64,000 bases of DNA, taken from the NCBI RefSeq assembly GCF_010907035.1, contig NZ_QUMK01000016.1, positions 1 through 64,000 of the forward strand, in the 5' to 3' direction. The stretch is from Rhodopseudomonas sp. BR0M22. Lineage in GTDB: Bacteria > Pseudomonadota > Alphaproteobacteria > Rhizobiales > Xanthobacteraceae. Each line of letters starts with the position of its first letter. The stretch's first letter is position 1. The notes beneath the pieces were generated by a model. The model saw only the letters and a program-made list of their open reading frames with translations, was not told where the DNA came from and searched no databases. The translations under genes were made by a program, and so were the position numbers. This document shows positions 8,748-17,960 of this stretch, piece after piece.

Positions 8748-9668
8748 ATGGCCCCGATCATTTCCGTCCAAAATCTGAGCAAGACCTACGGCACCGGGCG
8801 CAAGGCGCTGAACGGGGTCAGCCTCGACATCATGGGGGGCGAGATCTTTGCGCTCCTCGGACCGAACGGTGCCGGCAAGACCACGCTGATCGGCACGATC
8901 TGCGGGCTGGTCAATCCGACCGGGGGCACGGTGACGGTCGACGGCCACGACATCATCACCGACTATCGGGCGGCACGCGAGCTGATCGGGCTGGTGCCGC
9001 AGGAGCTGCACACCGACGCGTTCGAGTCGGTGTGGGATACGGTCAGCTTCTCGCGCGGGCTGTTCGGCAAGCCGAAAAACCCGGCGCATATCGAAAAGGT
9101 GCTGCGCGACCTGTCGCTGTGGGACCGCAAGGACTCGAAGATCATCACCCTGTCGGGCGGCATGAAGCGCAGGGTGATGATCGCCAAAGCGCTCAGCCAC
9201 GAACCGCAGATCCTGTTTCTCGACGAGCCGACCGCCGGCGTCGACGTCGAACTGCGCAAGGGGATGTGGGAGGTGGTGCGTGCGCTGAAGGCGACCGGCG
9301 TCACCATCATCCTGACCACGCATTACATCGAGGAAGCCGAGGAGATGGCCGACCGCGTCGGCGTCATCAACCACGGCGAGCTGATCCTGGTCGACGAGAA
9401 GTCGGCGCTGATGCAGAAGCTCGGCAAGAAGCAGCTCAAGCTGCATCTCGACGCCCCGATCGACACCGTGCCGCCGCAGCTCGCCGCCTACGATCTGGCG
9501 CTGTCGGACGACCATACCAAGCTGATCTACACCTACGACACCCGCGCCGAACATACCGGCATCACCGCGCTGCTCGGCGACGTCCGCGCCGCCGGCATCC
9601 GATTCCACGATCTCGACACCAGCCAGAGCTCGCTGGAGGAGATCTTCGTCAGCCTGGTGAGGGCGTGA
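8748..9668 (+). CDS. ABC-2 type exporter ATP-binding protein, YadG-like
   Basis: 306 residues, near the length of E. coli YadG. Walker A is GPNGAGKT (38-45), the signature is LSGGMKRR, Walker B is [10 protein letters not shown], and the His switch is in [10 protein letters not shown]. The pattern of a single nucleotide-binding domain next to an ABC-2 permease defines an exporter of the YadGH/DrrAB group. The natural substrate is unknown. The permease gene begins 2 bases after the stop codon, so the two are surely one operon. No strong ribosome site is visible before ATG 8748. Confidence 0.9.
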   Translation: MAPIISVQNLSKTYGTGRKALNGVSLDIMGGEIFALLGPNGAGKTTLIGTICGLVNPTGGTVTVDGHDIITDYRAARELIGLVPQELHTDAFESVWDTVSFSRGLFGKPKNPAHIEKVLRDLSLWDRKDSKIITLSGGMKRRVMIAKALSHEPQILFLDEPTAGVDVELRKGMWEVVRALKATGVTIILTTHYIEEAEEMADRVGVINHGELILVDEKSALMQKLGKKQLKLHLDAPIDTVPPQLAAYDLALSDDHTKLIYTYDTRAEHTGITALLGDVRAAGIRFHDLDTSQSSLEEIFVSLVRA

Positions 9669-9670
9669 GC

Positions 9671-10432
9671 ATGAACTGGCGAGCAATCCGCGCAATCTAT
9701 CTGTTCGAAATGGCGCGGACCTGGCGCACGCTGATGCAGAGCATCGTGTCGCCGGTGCTGTCGACCTCGCTGTATTTCATCGTGTTCGGCGCCGCGATCG
9801 GCTCGCGCATCGACCAGGTCGAAGGCGTCAATTACGGCAGCTTCATCGTGCCGGGCCTGATCATGCTCAGCGTTCTGACGCAGAGCGTCGCCAACGCCTC
9901 GTTCGGCATCTATTTCCCGAAATTCACCGGCACCATCTACGAGATCCTGTCGGCGCCGGTGTCGTTCCTGGAAATCGCGGTCGGCTATGTCGGCGCCGCC
10001 GCCAGCAAGTCGATCCTGCTCGGCCTGATCATCCTGGCCACCGCCGGCCTGTTCGTGCCGCTGCACATCGCCCATCCGGTGTGGATGTTCGGCTTCCTGG
10101 TGCTGACTTCGGTGGCGTTCAGCCTGCTCGGCTTCATCATCGGCATCTGGGCCGACGGCTTCGAGAAGCTGCAGGTGGTGCCGCTGTTGATCATCACGCC
10201 GCTCACCTTCCTCGGCGGCAGCTTCTATTCGATCTCGATGCTGCCGCCGGTCTGGCAGACGATCGCGCTGTTCAATCCGGTGGTTTATCTGGTCTCCGGC
10301 TTCCGCTGGAGCTTCTACGAGATCGCGGACGTCAATGTCGGCGTCAGCCTCGCCGCCACTTTCGGCTTCCTGCTCGCCTGCCTGGCGATCGTGTGGTGGA
10401 TCTTCAAGACCGGTTACCGGCTGAAGGCCTGA
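9671..10432 (+). CDS. ABC-2 type exporter permease, YadH-like
   Basis: 253 residues from ATG 9671. Six hydrophobic segments are visible, with the ABC-2 pattern [20 protein letters not shown], then [20 protein letters not shown] and [20 protein letters not shown]. Length matches YadH. It forms the membrane channel for the ATPase encoded immediately upstream. A strong hairpin 40 bases after its stop ends the operon. Confidence 0.9.
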   Translation: MNWRAIRAIYLFEMARTWRTLMQSIVSPVLSTSLYFIVFGAAIGSRIDQVEGVNYGSFIVPGLIMLSVLTQSVANASFGIYFPKFTGTIYEILSAPVSFLEIAVGYVGAAASKSILLGLIILATAGLFVPLHIAHPVWMFGFLVLTSVAFSLLGFIIGIWADGFEKLQVVPLLIITPLTFLGGSFYSISMLPPVWQTIALFNPVVYLVSGFRWSFYEIADVNVGVSLAATFGFLLACLAIVWWIFKTGYRLKA

Positions 10433-10472
10433 GCGCCGCCCGCCTCCCTCTCAAACTACCGTCACAAACGAA

Positions 10473-10496
10473 AGGCGCGGCCGACCGGCCGCGCCT
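10473..10496. terminator. Bidirectional hairpin between convergent genes
   Basis: A perfect 10-bp inverted repeat, AGGCGCGGCC/GGCCGCGCCT, with a 4-base loop, lies between the end of the permease gene and the end of the convergent glycine-zipper gene. An AAA run precedes it, giving a short U tract for minus-strand transcripts; the plus-strand side lacks a real T run. Confidence 0.7.
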
Positions 10497-10518
10497 CGTA
10501 ACATCAGACCTGTGCGCC

Positions 10519-10869
10519 TCAGCGGCGACGGTAGCAGCGGAAATGACCGCTCCGGGTATAATAGCCCTTGCAGCGATGGCCGCGGTGATAGCGATAGCGC
10601 GGGCCGTTATTCGGCAGGCCGAGCACGCCGTTCACCGCACCGACCGCACCGCCGACGCCGGCACCGATCGCGCCGCCGACCACGCCGCCCACCGGCCCAG
10701 CCGCGCGATTGCCTTCCCGCGCCCCCTGCTCGGCACCACGCACGATGCCCTGCGAATGACCCGCGGTCGGGATCGCCAGCATGGCGAGTGCCAGAGCCGC
10801 AGCCGCGAACAGAGCCTTCATCGGCGTTTGCCCAGTGCGGATAGCCTGCGCGTTGGGAGTGGTTTTCAT
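10519..10869 (-). CDS. Secreted glycine-zipper small protein
   Basis: 116 residues from ATG 10869, chosen because GGAGGG lies 6 bases upstream. An internal ATG (10821, MKALFAAAALALAMLAIP) would give a cleaner signal peptide ending near AGHSQG, so the mature protein is the same either way. The mature part has an alternating Gly/Val/Ala zipper, GPVGGVVGGAIGAGVGGAVG, and a basic aromatic tail with two Cys (HRCKGYYTRSGHFRCYRRR). Function unknown; glycine-zipper proteins of this kind are usually envelope-associated. Confidence 0.75.
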   Translation of the reverse strand: MKTTPNAQAIRTGQTPMKALFAAAALALAMLAIPTAGHSQGIVRGAEQGAREGNRAAGPVGGVVGGAIGAGVGGAVGAVNGVLGLPNNGPRYRYHRGHRCKGYYTRSGHFRCYRRR

Positions 10870-11137
10870 GGATGTCCCTCCGGATTGAAGCGTCCGGCAG
10901 AAAGCCGGGCGTAGATGATGCGACACACTAACCCCGCAACCTGCATTGGGTTCCCGTTTCGCCGAGATTCCGCCGCCCCGGTGTCTTGATGCTGCCGCCG
11001 GAGTCGCGGAAGCCATTTTAACGATGCCGAAGGTTTTGATGCCGCGTCGCAGCGTCGACTGGAAACTGTTGCGACCGCTATGCATATTACCGTTGGGGCG
11101 GCAAGGAAGTGAAGGATCGGGCCAGGAGGCCGACACC

Positions 11138-11908
11138 ATGCGTTCGTATCTCGTTTCTCTCACCGGCCTGATCCTGCTGACGCTGTCGAGTACCGCGCAG
11201 GCGAAAGTCGCCATCACGGTCGACAAGGACAATCAGCAACTCACCGTCGCGGTCGACGGCGTCGAGCGCTACCGCTGGCCGGTATCGACCGGCAACCCGT
11301 CGCACGAAACCCCGAACGGCAAATTCCAGACCTTCCGGATGGAAGCCGATCATTATTCGAAGGAATTCGACGACGCGCCGATGCCGCATTCGATCTTCTT
11401 CACCAAGCAGGGTCACGCGATCCACGGCACCGATGCGTCCGGCAAGCTCGGCGTGCCGGTGTCTCACGGCTGCGTGCGGCTGTCGCGCGCCAACGCCGCG
11501 ACGCTTTACGCGCTGGTCGAGAAGGAAGGCGTGCTCAACACCACCGTGACGCTGACCGGCTCCTCGCAAGTCGCGCTGGCGCGGCTGAAGAGCAAGGGCG
11601 GCAATGCCATCGCCCGCGCCGAACCGGCCCCGGCGCCGGCCTATGACTCCGCTGGTGCGCCGGTCGAACTGGCGCCGAGCCAGCCGCGGGTGGTGCAGCC
11701 GCAGGTCGCCGACGACGGCTATATCTATCCGGCCGACGGCAGCTATGGCGACCGCCGCTACCCGGCCCCTCCCGGCTATCGCCGTGTCGCACCGCCGCAA
11801 TACGGCTATGTCGAGAACGACTCCTACGCCCAGGATTACGCGCCGCGGCGCTATTACCAGCCGCGCGGCTATTATGACGGCGGCTATGGCGGCTACTCGG
11901 CGTACTGA
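11138..11908 (+). CDS. L,D-transpeptidase (YkuD domain), secreted
   Basis: 256 residues from ATG 11138 with AGGAGG 8 bases upstream. A signal peptide ends near STAQA. The catalytic YkuD domain (about 24-145) has HAIHGTDASGKLGVPVSHGC followed by VRLS, the HxxG-SHGC active site with the nucleophilic Cys. The final 90 residues are a Tyr/Pro/Asp-rich disordered tail ending YGGYSAY. Such enzymes form 3-3 cross-links in peptidoglycan or attach proteins to it. It is divergent from the glycine-zipper gene and ends in a clear terminator. Confidence 0.9.
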   Translation: MRSYLVSLTGLILLTLSSTAQAKVAITVDKDNQQLTVAVDGVERYRWPVSTGNPSHETPNGKFQTFRMEADHYSKEFDDAPMPHSIFFTKQGHAIHGTDASGKLGVPVSHGCVRLSRANAATLYALVEKEGVLNTTVTLTGSSQVALARLKSKGGNAIARAEPAPAPAYDSAGAPVELAPSQPRVVQPQVADDGYIYPADGSYGDRRYPAPPGYRRVAPPQYGYVENDSYAQDYAPRRYYQPRGYYDGGYGGYSAY

Positions 11909-11932
11909 GCCGAGCCACTGAAACGCTCACAG

Positions 11933-11964
11933 CGCGCGGCCTCCCCGGCCGCGCGTTTTGTTTT
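11933..11964 (+). terminator. Rho-independent terminator of the L,D-transpeptidase gene
   Basis: A 9-bp GC stem, CGCGCGGCC/GGCCGCGCG (11933-11941 and 11947-11955), with a 5-base loop is followed directly by TTTTGTTTT. Confidence 0.85.
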
Positions 11965-11966
11965 GC

Positions 11967-14249
11967 CTAATCTTCGCCGTCGCGCAGCCGGCGCCACACC
12001 GCGCCGAGCACGTTGGAGTAGTCGTCGGTCCACACCCGGTCGCCGGCACGCGGTGCGGTCAGGGGCCAGTCGTCGCTGCCGGCGAGCTTGCCGATGTCCG
12101 CCGACTGGCGGGCCGAGATCACCACCGAGGTGGCGAAGATGTATTCGGCGTCGCGCCCTGCATCCTGCGACGCCACCCAGCTCTTCAGCCCGTTGGCGTC
12201 GGCGATGCCGACCGCCACGCTCGCCAGTTCGAGATGGCGGTTGGAGACGTGCATCAGCACCGCGCCCTGCGGCGCCAGCTTGGCCTTGTAGATCGCCATC
12301 GCCTCGCGGGTGGCGAGGTGGATCGGGATGGCGTCCGACGAATATGCATCGACGATGATCAGGTCGTAGGCGCCGTCCGGCTCGTGGGCGAAGGTCAGAC
12401 GGGCGTCGCCGACCACCGGAGCGAGGTCCGGCGCGCATTTGCTGACGAAGCTGAAATATTTCGGGTCGCGCGCGGTGTCGATCATCGACTGGTCGATCTC
12501 GAAGAACCGCCAATGCTCGTCCGGCGCCGCCGCGCAGGTCAGCGTGCCGGAGCCGAGCCCGATCACCGCAACGCGGATCGGGCCACCCTTGCGCTCGCGG
12601 ATCGCGGTGATCGCCTGCCCGATGCCGCCATCCTTGTGATAGTACGAGATCGGCTCCGGCCGCCCGGTCACCGGCGTGCCGTCGTCGTTGCGCACCCGTT
12701 CGGCGCCGTGGATCGTGGTGCCGTGCAGCAGCACATGGAAGCGGCCGTCCGAGGTCGCTTGGATTTTATGCACGCCGAAGAAGCTGCGCACCGTTTCGAC
12801 CCGGCCATCATCGGCCGGATACAGCCGGATCAGAAGCAGCGCCAGCGCGACGGTCGCGAGCAGCTTCGCCGGGCCGGCGCGCAGCGCCAGCGCGATCACG
12901 GCGGCGAGCGCGGCGACGTCGCCGATCATCAGTACGCGGTTGGTCATGAACCAGCCGTGCAGCTTGCCGTCGGTGAACGCCGAGGTGATCAGCACCGCGG
13001 CCAGCGCTGCGATGAGCAGCCAGATCGACCGCGACCATTGCGGCATGCGCTCCGGCGCCTGCGGCCGGCACAGCACCGCCAGCGCCAGCAGGATCGGATA
13101 CTCGGCGATCCACGAAAACGTGTACGGCGCCACCAGCCCGGCGAACAGGCCGCCGACCATGCCGCCGAACGACAGCGCCACATAGAAGCCGGTGAGATAC
13201 CGCGCGGGCGGCCGGGTCCGTGCCAGTTCGCCATGGCAGGCCATCGCGATGATGAAGAAGCACACCAGATGGCCGCCGAGCGTCAGCAGCAGATTGTGCT
13301 CGGAGTCCGAATAGGCCAGCAGCACGATGATCACCGCGATCGCGATCGGCTGCAGCGCCAGCATCCATTTGTGCGGCAACAGCGGACGGGACTGAAACAC
13401 CAGCACCCAGGTGAGCAGATACAGCGACAGCGGCAGCACCCATAAGAGCGGCGCCGCGGCGACGTCGGTGGAGATGTGCGCGGTGACGGCGATCAGCAGG
13501 CCGGACGGCACCGCGGCGAGAAACACCCAGCGCCCCACGGTCAGCCATGACGGCGCCGGCGCGTCGGTGTCGTCGGCAATCACCTCCGCTGCGGCGGTTG
13601 CCGGCGCGCGCAGCAGCAGCACGCCGCAGCCGGCGATCAGCAGGATCAGCACGCCATAGCCGGCGGTCCAGACGATATTCTGTAGCCGCAGCGTCAGCAA
13701 CGGCTCGAGCAGCACCGGATAGGACAACAGCGCCAGGAAGCTGCCGATGTTGGACGCCGCATAGAGGAAGTAAGGATCGCGGCCATCGGGATGGCCGGTA
13801 CGCACGAACCACGCCTGCAGCAGCGGATTGTTGGCGGCGAGCGCGAAGAACGGCAGACCGATCGACACCGCGAACAGTCCGAGCAGCCAGATCGCATAGC
13901 CGCTCGACGGCGGCGTACCCCAGCCGGAGGCGATCGCGAGCGGCAGCGTCAGCAGCGCCGCGACCAGCACCACCAGATGCACCACGACCGGCACCCGCCG
14001 ATCGCGGAAACGGCTCAGAGCATGCGCATAGGCGTAGCCGGCGAGCAGCAGCGACTGGAAGAACACCATCGCCACCGACCACACCGCCGGCGAGCCGCCG
14101 AGCCGCGGCAGCACCATCTTGGTGAACAGCGGCTGCACCGAGAACAGCAGCAACGCGCTGACGAAGATCGCGGTGGTATAGACGATCAGGATCTGACGGT
14201 CGCGCGCCGGTTTGATCCGGCTCGCGGCGGCGGGCAACGTCTCGGTCAT
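11967..14249 (-). CDS. Fused membrane/spermidine-synthase-like protein
   Basis: 760 residues from ATG 14249, preferred over an ATG at 14300 because AGGAG lies at the right distance. The first 480 or so residues contain many membrane segments (for example YTTAIFVSALLLFSVQPLFT and LLLAGYAYAHALSRFRDRRV). The C-terminal part has a Rossmann methyltransferase-like spermidine synthase fold: VAVIGLGSGTLTCAAA, an acidic FFEIDQSMI, VVGDARLTF and LIIVDAYSSDAIPIHL. The family is widespread in bacteria as 'fused MFS/spermidine synthase'; true aminopropyltransferase activity has rarely been shown. It converges on the L,D-transpeptidase gene. Confidence 0.82.
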   Translation of the reverse strand: MTETLPAAASRIKPARDRQILIVYTTAIFVSALLLFSVQPLFTKMVLPRLGGSPAVWSVAMVFFQSLLLAGYAYAHALSRFRDRRVPVVVHLVVLVAALLTLPLAIASGWGTPPSSGYAIWLLGLFAVSIGLPFFALAANNPLLQAWFVRTGHPDGRDPYFLYAASNIGSFLALLSYPVLLEPLLTLRLQNIVWTAGYGVLILLIAGCGVLLLRAPATAAAEVIADDTDAPAPSWLTVGRWVFLAAVPSGLLIAVTAHISTDVAAAPLLWVLPLSLYLLTWVLVFQSRPLLPHKWMLALQPIAIAVIIVLLAYSDSEHNLLLTLGGHLVCFFIIAMACHGELARTRPPARYLTGFYVALSFGGMVGGLFAGLVAPYTFSWIAEYPILLALAVLCRPQAPERMPQWSRSIWLLIAALAAVLITSAFTDGKLHGWFMTNRVLMIGDVAALAAVIALALRAGPAKLLATVALALLLIRLYPADDGRVETVRSFFGVHKIQATSDGRFHVLLHGTTIHGAERVRNDDGTPVTGRPEPISYYHKDGGIGQAITAIRERKGGPIRVAVIGLGSGTLTCAAAPDEHWRFFEIDQSMIDTARDPKYFSFVSKCAPDLAPVVGDARLTFAHEPDGAYDLIIVDAYSSDAIPIHLATREAMAIYKAKLAPQGAVLMHVSNRHLELASVAVGIADANGLKSWVASQDAGRDAEYIFATSVVISARQSADIGKLAGSDDWPLTAPRAGDRVWTDDYSNVLGAVWRRLRDGED

Positions 14250-14410
14250 GGCGGCTCCTGCTGCGGTCCGCCACCGCGGACGCTCGACATCTTCGGTCAT
14301 GGCAGTCGATTCCGGCCGGGCCGTGACGCGCCGCATCCTAGCGTCGCTCTATGAACGGTGGCAAAACCAGCCACGCACGCATTCGTCACACCCGGTCCGG
14401 GAAACGTCCG

Positions 14411-16021
14411 ATGTCCGATTCCGACGTCTTGATCATCGGTGCCGGCCACAACGGCCTCACTTGCGCGGCCTATCTGGCGCGCGCCGGGCTGAAAGTGAAG
14501 GTGGTGGAGCGCCGCAGCGTGGTCGGCGGCGCCGCGGTGACGCAGGAGTTTCATCCCGGCTTCCGCAATTCGGTCGCAGCCTACACGGTCAGCCTGCTCA
14601 ATCCGAAAGTGATCGCCGACCTGAAGCTGCACGAGCACGGGCTCAGGATCGTCGAGCGCAAGGCGCAGAACTTCCTGCCCGCACTGGGCGGCCAGTATCT
14701 TCTCACCGGCGCCAACCATACCGCGGCGTCGCTGGCGCGGCTCAGCCCACATGAAGCGGCGGCATTCGGCGGCTTCGCGGCCGAGCTCGAAACCATCGCC
14801 GACGTGCTGCGGCATTTCGTGCTCCGCGCGCCGCCCAATCTGGTGGCGCAGTTCGGCCTGCCGGCAATCCGCGAAAGCCTGAACGCGCTCGGCACCGCCA
14901 ATCGGCTGCGGGCTCTCACCATGGAGCAGCAGCGGCTGCTGCTGGATCTGTTCACCTGCTCGGCCGGCGAGATGCTCGACGCCCGGTTCGAGCACGATCT
15001 GGTCAAGGCGCTGTTCGGCTTCGACGCCATCGTCGGCAACTATGCCAGTCCCTACGCCGCCGGCTCGGCCTATGTGATGCTGCATCACGCCTTCGGCGAG
15101 GTGAACGGCAAGAAGGGCGTCTGGGGTCACGCGGTCGGCGGCATGGGCGCGATCAGCCAGGCGATGGCCTCAGCCGCCCGCGCCGCTGGCACCGAGATCG
15201 AGACCTCGGCCGGGGTGCGGGAGGTGCTGGTCGAAAAGGATCGCGTGGTCGGCGTCAGCCTCGACGACGGCCGCACGCTGCGCGCCCGCTCCATTGCGTC
15301 CAACGTCAACCCGAAGCTGCTGTACACCCGCCTGCTCCCGGCGGAGGCCCTGCCCGACGATATCCGGCGGCGGATGCAGCATTGGAAGACCGGCTCCGGC
15401 ACCTTCCGAATGAACGTCGCGCTGGCGAAGCTGCCGTCGTTCACCGCGCTACCCGGCAACGGCGACCACCTGTCCGCCGGCATCATCATCGCGCCGAGCC
15501 TGGGCTACATGGACCGCGCCTATTCCGACGCCCGCGCCCACGGCTGGAGCCGCGAGCCGGTGGTCGAGATGCTGATCCCGTCGACGCTCGACGACAGTCT
15601 GGCGCCGGAGGGCCAGCACGTCGCCAGCCTGTTCTGCCAGCACGTCGCCCCCGAGCTGCCGGACGGTGCCTCCTGGGACGATCACCGCGACGAGGTCGCC
15701 GACCTGATGATCTCAACCGTCGATCGCTATGCGCCGGGCTTTGCCGCCAGCGTGCTCGGCCGCCAGATCCTGTCGCCGCTCGATCTCGAGCGCGAATTCG
15801 GCCTGCTCGGCGGTGACATCTTCCACGGCGCGCTGTCGCTGAACCAGCTGTTCTCGGCCCGCCCGCTGCTCGGCCATGCCGACTATCGCGGCCCGCTGAA
15901 GGGCCTCTACCACTGCGGCAGCGGCGCCCACCCCGGCGGCGGCGTCACCGGCGCGCCCGGCCACAACGCAGCCGCGGCGATCCTCAACGACCACCGCAGC
16001 TTGTTCACAAGCCGTGGATAG
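14411..16021 (+). CDS. FAD-dependent oxidoreductase, PYROXD2/phytoene-dehydrogenase-like
   Basis: 536 residues from ATG 14411. The N-terminus carries the dinucleotide-binding motif VLIIGAGHNGLTCAAYLARA and VVERRSVVGGAAVT. The C-terminus has GLYHCGSGAHPGGGVTGAPG, the FAD-binding end typical of CrtI/PYROXD2-type amine-oxidase-superfamily proteins. There are no carotenoid genes nearby, so carotenoid desaturation is not supported by context; the substrate is unknown. A phased set of DnaA-box-like sequences begins at its 3' end. Confidence 0.82.
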   Translation: MSDSDVLIIGAGHNGLTCAAYLARAGLKVKVVERRSVVGGAAVTQEFHPGFRNSVAAYTVSLLNPKVIADLKLHEHGLRIVERKAQNFLPALGGQYLLTGANHTAASLARLSPHEAAAFGGFAAELETIADVLRHFVLRAPPNLVAQFGLPAIRESLNALGTANRLRALTMEQQRLLLDLFTCSAGEMLDARFEHDLVKALFGFDAIVGNYASPYAAGSAYVMLHHAFGEVNGKKGVWGHAVGGMGAISQAMASAARAAGTEIETSAGVREVLVEKDRVVGVSLDDGRTLRARSIASNVNPKLLYTRLLPAEALPDDIRRRMQHWKTGSGTFRMNVALAKLPSFTALPGNGDHLSAGIIIAPSLGYMDRAYSDARAHGWSREPVVEMLIPSTLDDSLAPEGQHVASLFCQHVAPELPDGASWDDHRDEVADLMISTVDRYAPGFAASVLGRQILSPLDLEREFGLLGGDIFHGALSLNQLFSARPLLGHADYRGPLKGLYHCGSGAHPGGGVTGAPGHNAAAAILNDHRSLFTSRG

Positions 16022-16056
16022 GTCTGGGGACAAGCCTGTGGATAAACTGTGGAAAA
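16013..16056 (+). repeat. Phased DnaA-box-like 9-mers, array 1
   Basis: Four 9-mers resembling TGTGGATAA follow one another in the same orientation: cgtggatag (16013), tggggacaa (16025), tgtggataa (16037, an exact DnaA box) and tgtggaaaa (16048). Start-to-start distances are 12, 12 and 11 bases, about one helical turn. The array overlaps the last codons and stop of the oxidoreductase gene. DnaA binding is an inference. Confidence 0.5.
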
Positions 16057-16089
16057 CTTGTTGACGGCCGGTGCAATGCAGGCCGTTCG

Positions 16090-16392
16090 TCAGCCCCGCA
16101 GGCAGCGCTTGGCTTCGGCGATCTGGGCCCAGCTGTAGCCGTTCTTGATCGCCCAGGCGATCGACTTGGCGCGGCCGTGCTCGCTGACGTAGTAGCGCAC
16201 CGTGGCGCAGTCGACGCCTGCCGGAACGGGCGGCTGGCCGACTGGAAAAGCCACGGGTGTAACGCCGCCCTTGTCGTTCGCGAATGCCGAGGGCGCACCG
16301 GCCGGTGCGAGCAAGGCTGAAACGGCTACAATCGCGGACATTCCCCGGCGGCGGGTGACGGTCGCAAATGGAACTTCGTTGGCCTTGATCAT
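16090..16392 (-). CDS. Small secreted hypothetical protein
   Basis: 100 residues from ATG 16392, with GAGG 4 bases upstream. Basic N-terminus, then a hydrophobic stretch (MSAIVAVSALLAPAG) and a probable cleavage site after SAFA. The mature part contains two Cys, in DCATVRYYVSEHG and AKRCLRG, about 35 residues apart, which could form a disulfide. I do not recognise a family. The helical AKSIAWAIKNGYSWAQIAEA motif looks well-formed, so I judge it real. It lies between two arrays of DnaA-box-like sequences. Confidence 0.65.
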   Translation of the reverse strand: MIKANEVPFATVTRRRGMSAIVAVSALLAPAGAPSAFANDKGGVTPVAFPVGQPPVPAGVDCATVRYYVSEHGRAKSIAWAIKNGYSWAQIAEAKRCLRG

Positions 16393-16843
16393 CGCACCTC
16401 ACGTTCGCTGTTGGGATCGGGTGCTGGCGGCGCTGTGATTCAAGCTGCGGCTCAGCACACGAACGCATTCGCCAGAGATCAAGGCGACACGATGACCCTC
16501 ACAACCGAAACTTGAAACGCAGCGAATATGGAACCAGTTCCCTTGCTGCGGCGGGATGGAGCGGTCTTTCGCGGCGAAGCGGATCGCGCCCTGTGGCGAG
16601 CGTGTCCACCTCACTTTCCGCGAGCCGTTTTCTGCCCCGCGCCCATGGACTTGGCGCGTATTCATCAGGCTGTGCACGAGTCTGTCGACAAATTGCGTGA
16701 AGGCTGTGGAAACCCGGTGAATCTTCCGGATTCAACCCCGTGCATAAGTCATGGACAAGCTGTGCATTTCCGGCGCAGAAGCTGTGGACGCCGTGTTGAT
16801 GCTTCGCTTCAGCCGCCTCTCGCCGCCAACCTTCGGACCCGCC
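16393..16843. other. Intergenic stretch upstream of prmA
   Basis: 451 bases between the divergent small secreted gene and prmA. Open frames cross it (for example plus strand 16528-16851) but show no coding character that I recognise. The right half (16671-16791) contains the second set of DnaA-box-like 9-mers. Promoters for the two divergent genes should lie here; no clear -35/-10 pair stands out. Confidence 0.5.
16671..16791 (+). repeat. Phased DnaA-box-like 9-mers, array 2
   Basis: More degenerate relatives of TGTGGATAA, same orientation as array 1: tgtgcacga (16671), tgtcgacaa (16683), tgtggaaac (16705), cgtgcataa (16739), catggacaa (16750), tgtgcattt (16761) and tgtggacgc (16783). Most spacings are 11, 12 or about 22 bases, that is one or two helical turns. 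They lie directly before prmA. Confidence 0.4.
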
Positions 16844-17734
16844 ATGACTGATCCCGCCCCCACCGTCCGCGCCAGCTTCGTGCTCGGCGACGAGGCCACC
16901 GCCCGCCGCGTCACCGACCTGCTCGGCGAGTGCTTCGACGAGGCCGAGATGGCGATCGCGGCGTTCGAGCGGCCGGACAGAAGCTGGGAGGTCGCGCTGC
17001 ATTTCGGCGAGCAGCCGAACCTCGACCACATCCGCGAGCTGGTGGCGCAGGCCGCCGGACCCGAGGCCGCGCAAGCGATCAGCCTCGAGACCGTTGCGGC
17101 CAAGGACTGGGTCGCGGCGAGCCTGGAAGGGCTGGTGCCTGTGCCGGCCGGCCGCTTCGTCGTCCATGGCAGTCATGATCGTGATCGGGTGCCGGCCAAC
17201 AAGCTCGGCATCGAGATCGAAGCGGCGCTCGCGTTCGGCACCGGCCATCACGGCACCACCCGCGGCTGCCTGACGCTGCTCGACCTGGTGCTGCGCGCCG
17301 GGCCGCCGCAGCGTGTGCTCGACCTCGGCACCGGCACCGGCGTGCTGGCGATCGCCGCCGCAAAGGCGCTGCGTCACACCGTGCTCGCCACAGATATCGA
17401 CAAGCAGTCGGTCGCGGTCGCGCGCGAGAACGCGCGGCTCAACGGCGTCGGCAATCTGGTTCAGGCCGAATGGGCGACCGGCTTCGCCTCACCGGTGTTC
17501 GCCGCGCACGCGCCGTTCGATCTGGTGCTGGCGAACATCCTGGCCAATCCGCTGCGCACCCTGGCACAGCCGATGAGCGAGCACCTGGCGCCGGGCGCGC
17601 TGGTGATCTTGTCGGGACTGCTGCAGCCGCAGGCGCAGAGCGTGATCGCCGCCTATCGGGCCCGCGGCTGCGTGCTGCTGCGACAGCTCGTGATCGAAGG
17701 CTGGAGCAGCCTGCTGCTGGTGAAGACGTTCTGA
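16844..17734 (+). CDS. prmA: Ribosomal protein L11 methyltransferase
   Basis: 296 residues from ATG 16844. The class I SAM motif VLDLGTGTGVLAIAAAK starts near residue 157, preceded by LAFGTGHHGTTRGCL, and the catalytic-loop signature LVLANILANP is near 227. This combination is diagnostic of PrmA, which trimethylates ribosomal protein L11. The N-terminal L11-binding domain (about 1-70) is present but divergent. Length is normal. Confidence 0.93.
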   Translation: MTDPAPTVRASFVLGDEATARRVTDLLGECFDEAEMAIAAFERPDRSWEVALHFGEQPNLDHIRELVAQAAGPEAAQAISLETVAAKDWVAASLEGLVPVPAGRFVVHGSHDRDRVPANKLGIEIEAALAFGTGHHGTTRGCLTLLDLVLRAGPPQRVLDLGTGTGVLAIAAAKALRHTVLATDIDKQSVAVARENARLNGVGNLVQAEWATGFASPVFAAHAPFDLVLANILANPLRTLAQPMSEHLAPGALVILSGLLQPQAQSVIAAYRARGCVLLRQLVIEGWSSLLLVKTF

Positions 17735-17765
17735 CGATGGGCGCCAGCCGGCGCGGACCAAGCGC

Positions 17766-17960
17766 TCAGCGCGCGGGCTTGTCGGGGAAGCGGCTGTGGG
17801 CGTCGCCCTTCGGAGCGCCGCGCTTCACCGCGTGTTCAACGAAGCGGTCGAGCATGCGGACGATCACGCCGCGCGTGGGCTCTTGTTTCGGCTCGACGTT
17901 GACCGGGGAAACGCCCGGACGAACCGGCGGAGCAATCTTCTCGAATGTGAAAACAGGCAT
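17766..17960 (-). CDS. Small hypothetical protein
   Basis: 64 residues from ATG 17960, with GAGGTGATACACC giving a good ribosome site. The sequence starts MPVFTFEKIAPPVRPGVSPV and contains RGVIVRMLDRFVEHAVKRGA, a likely amphipathic basic helix. No family recognised and no membrane segment. It is convergent with prmA (31 bases between stops) and divergent from pepP. The good ribosome site and balanced composition support a real gene. Confidence 0.6.
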   Translation of the reverse strand: MPVFTFEKIAPPVRPGVSPVNVEPKQEPTRGVIVRMLDRFVEHAVKRGAPKGDAHSRFPDKPAR

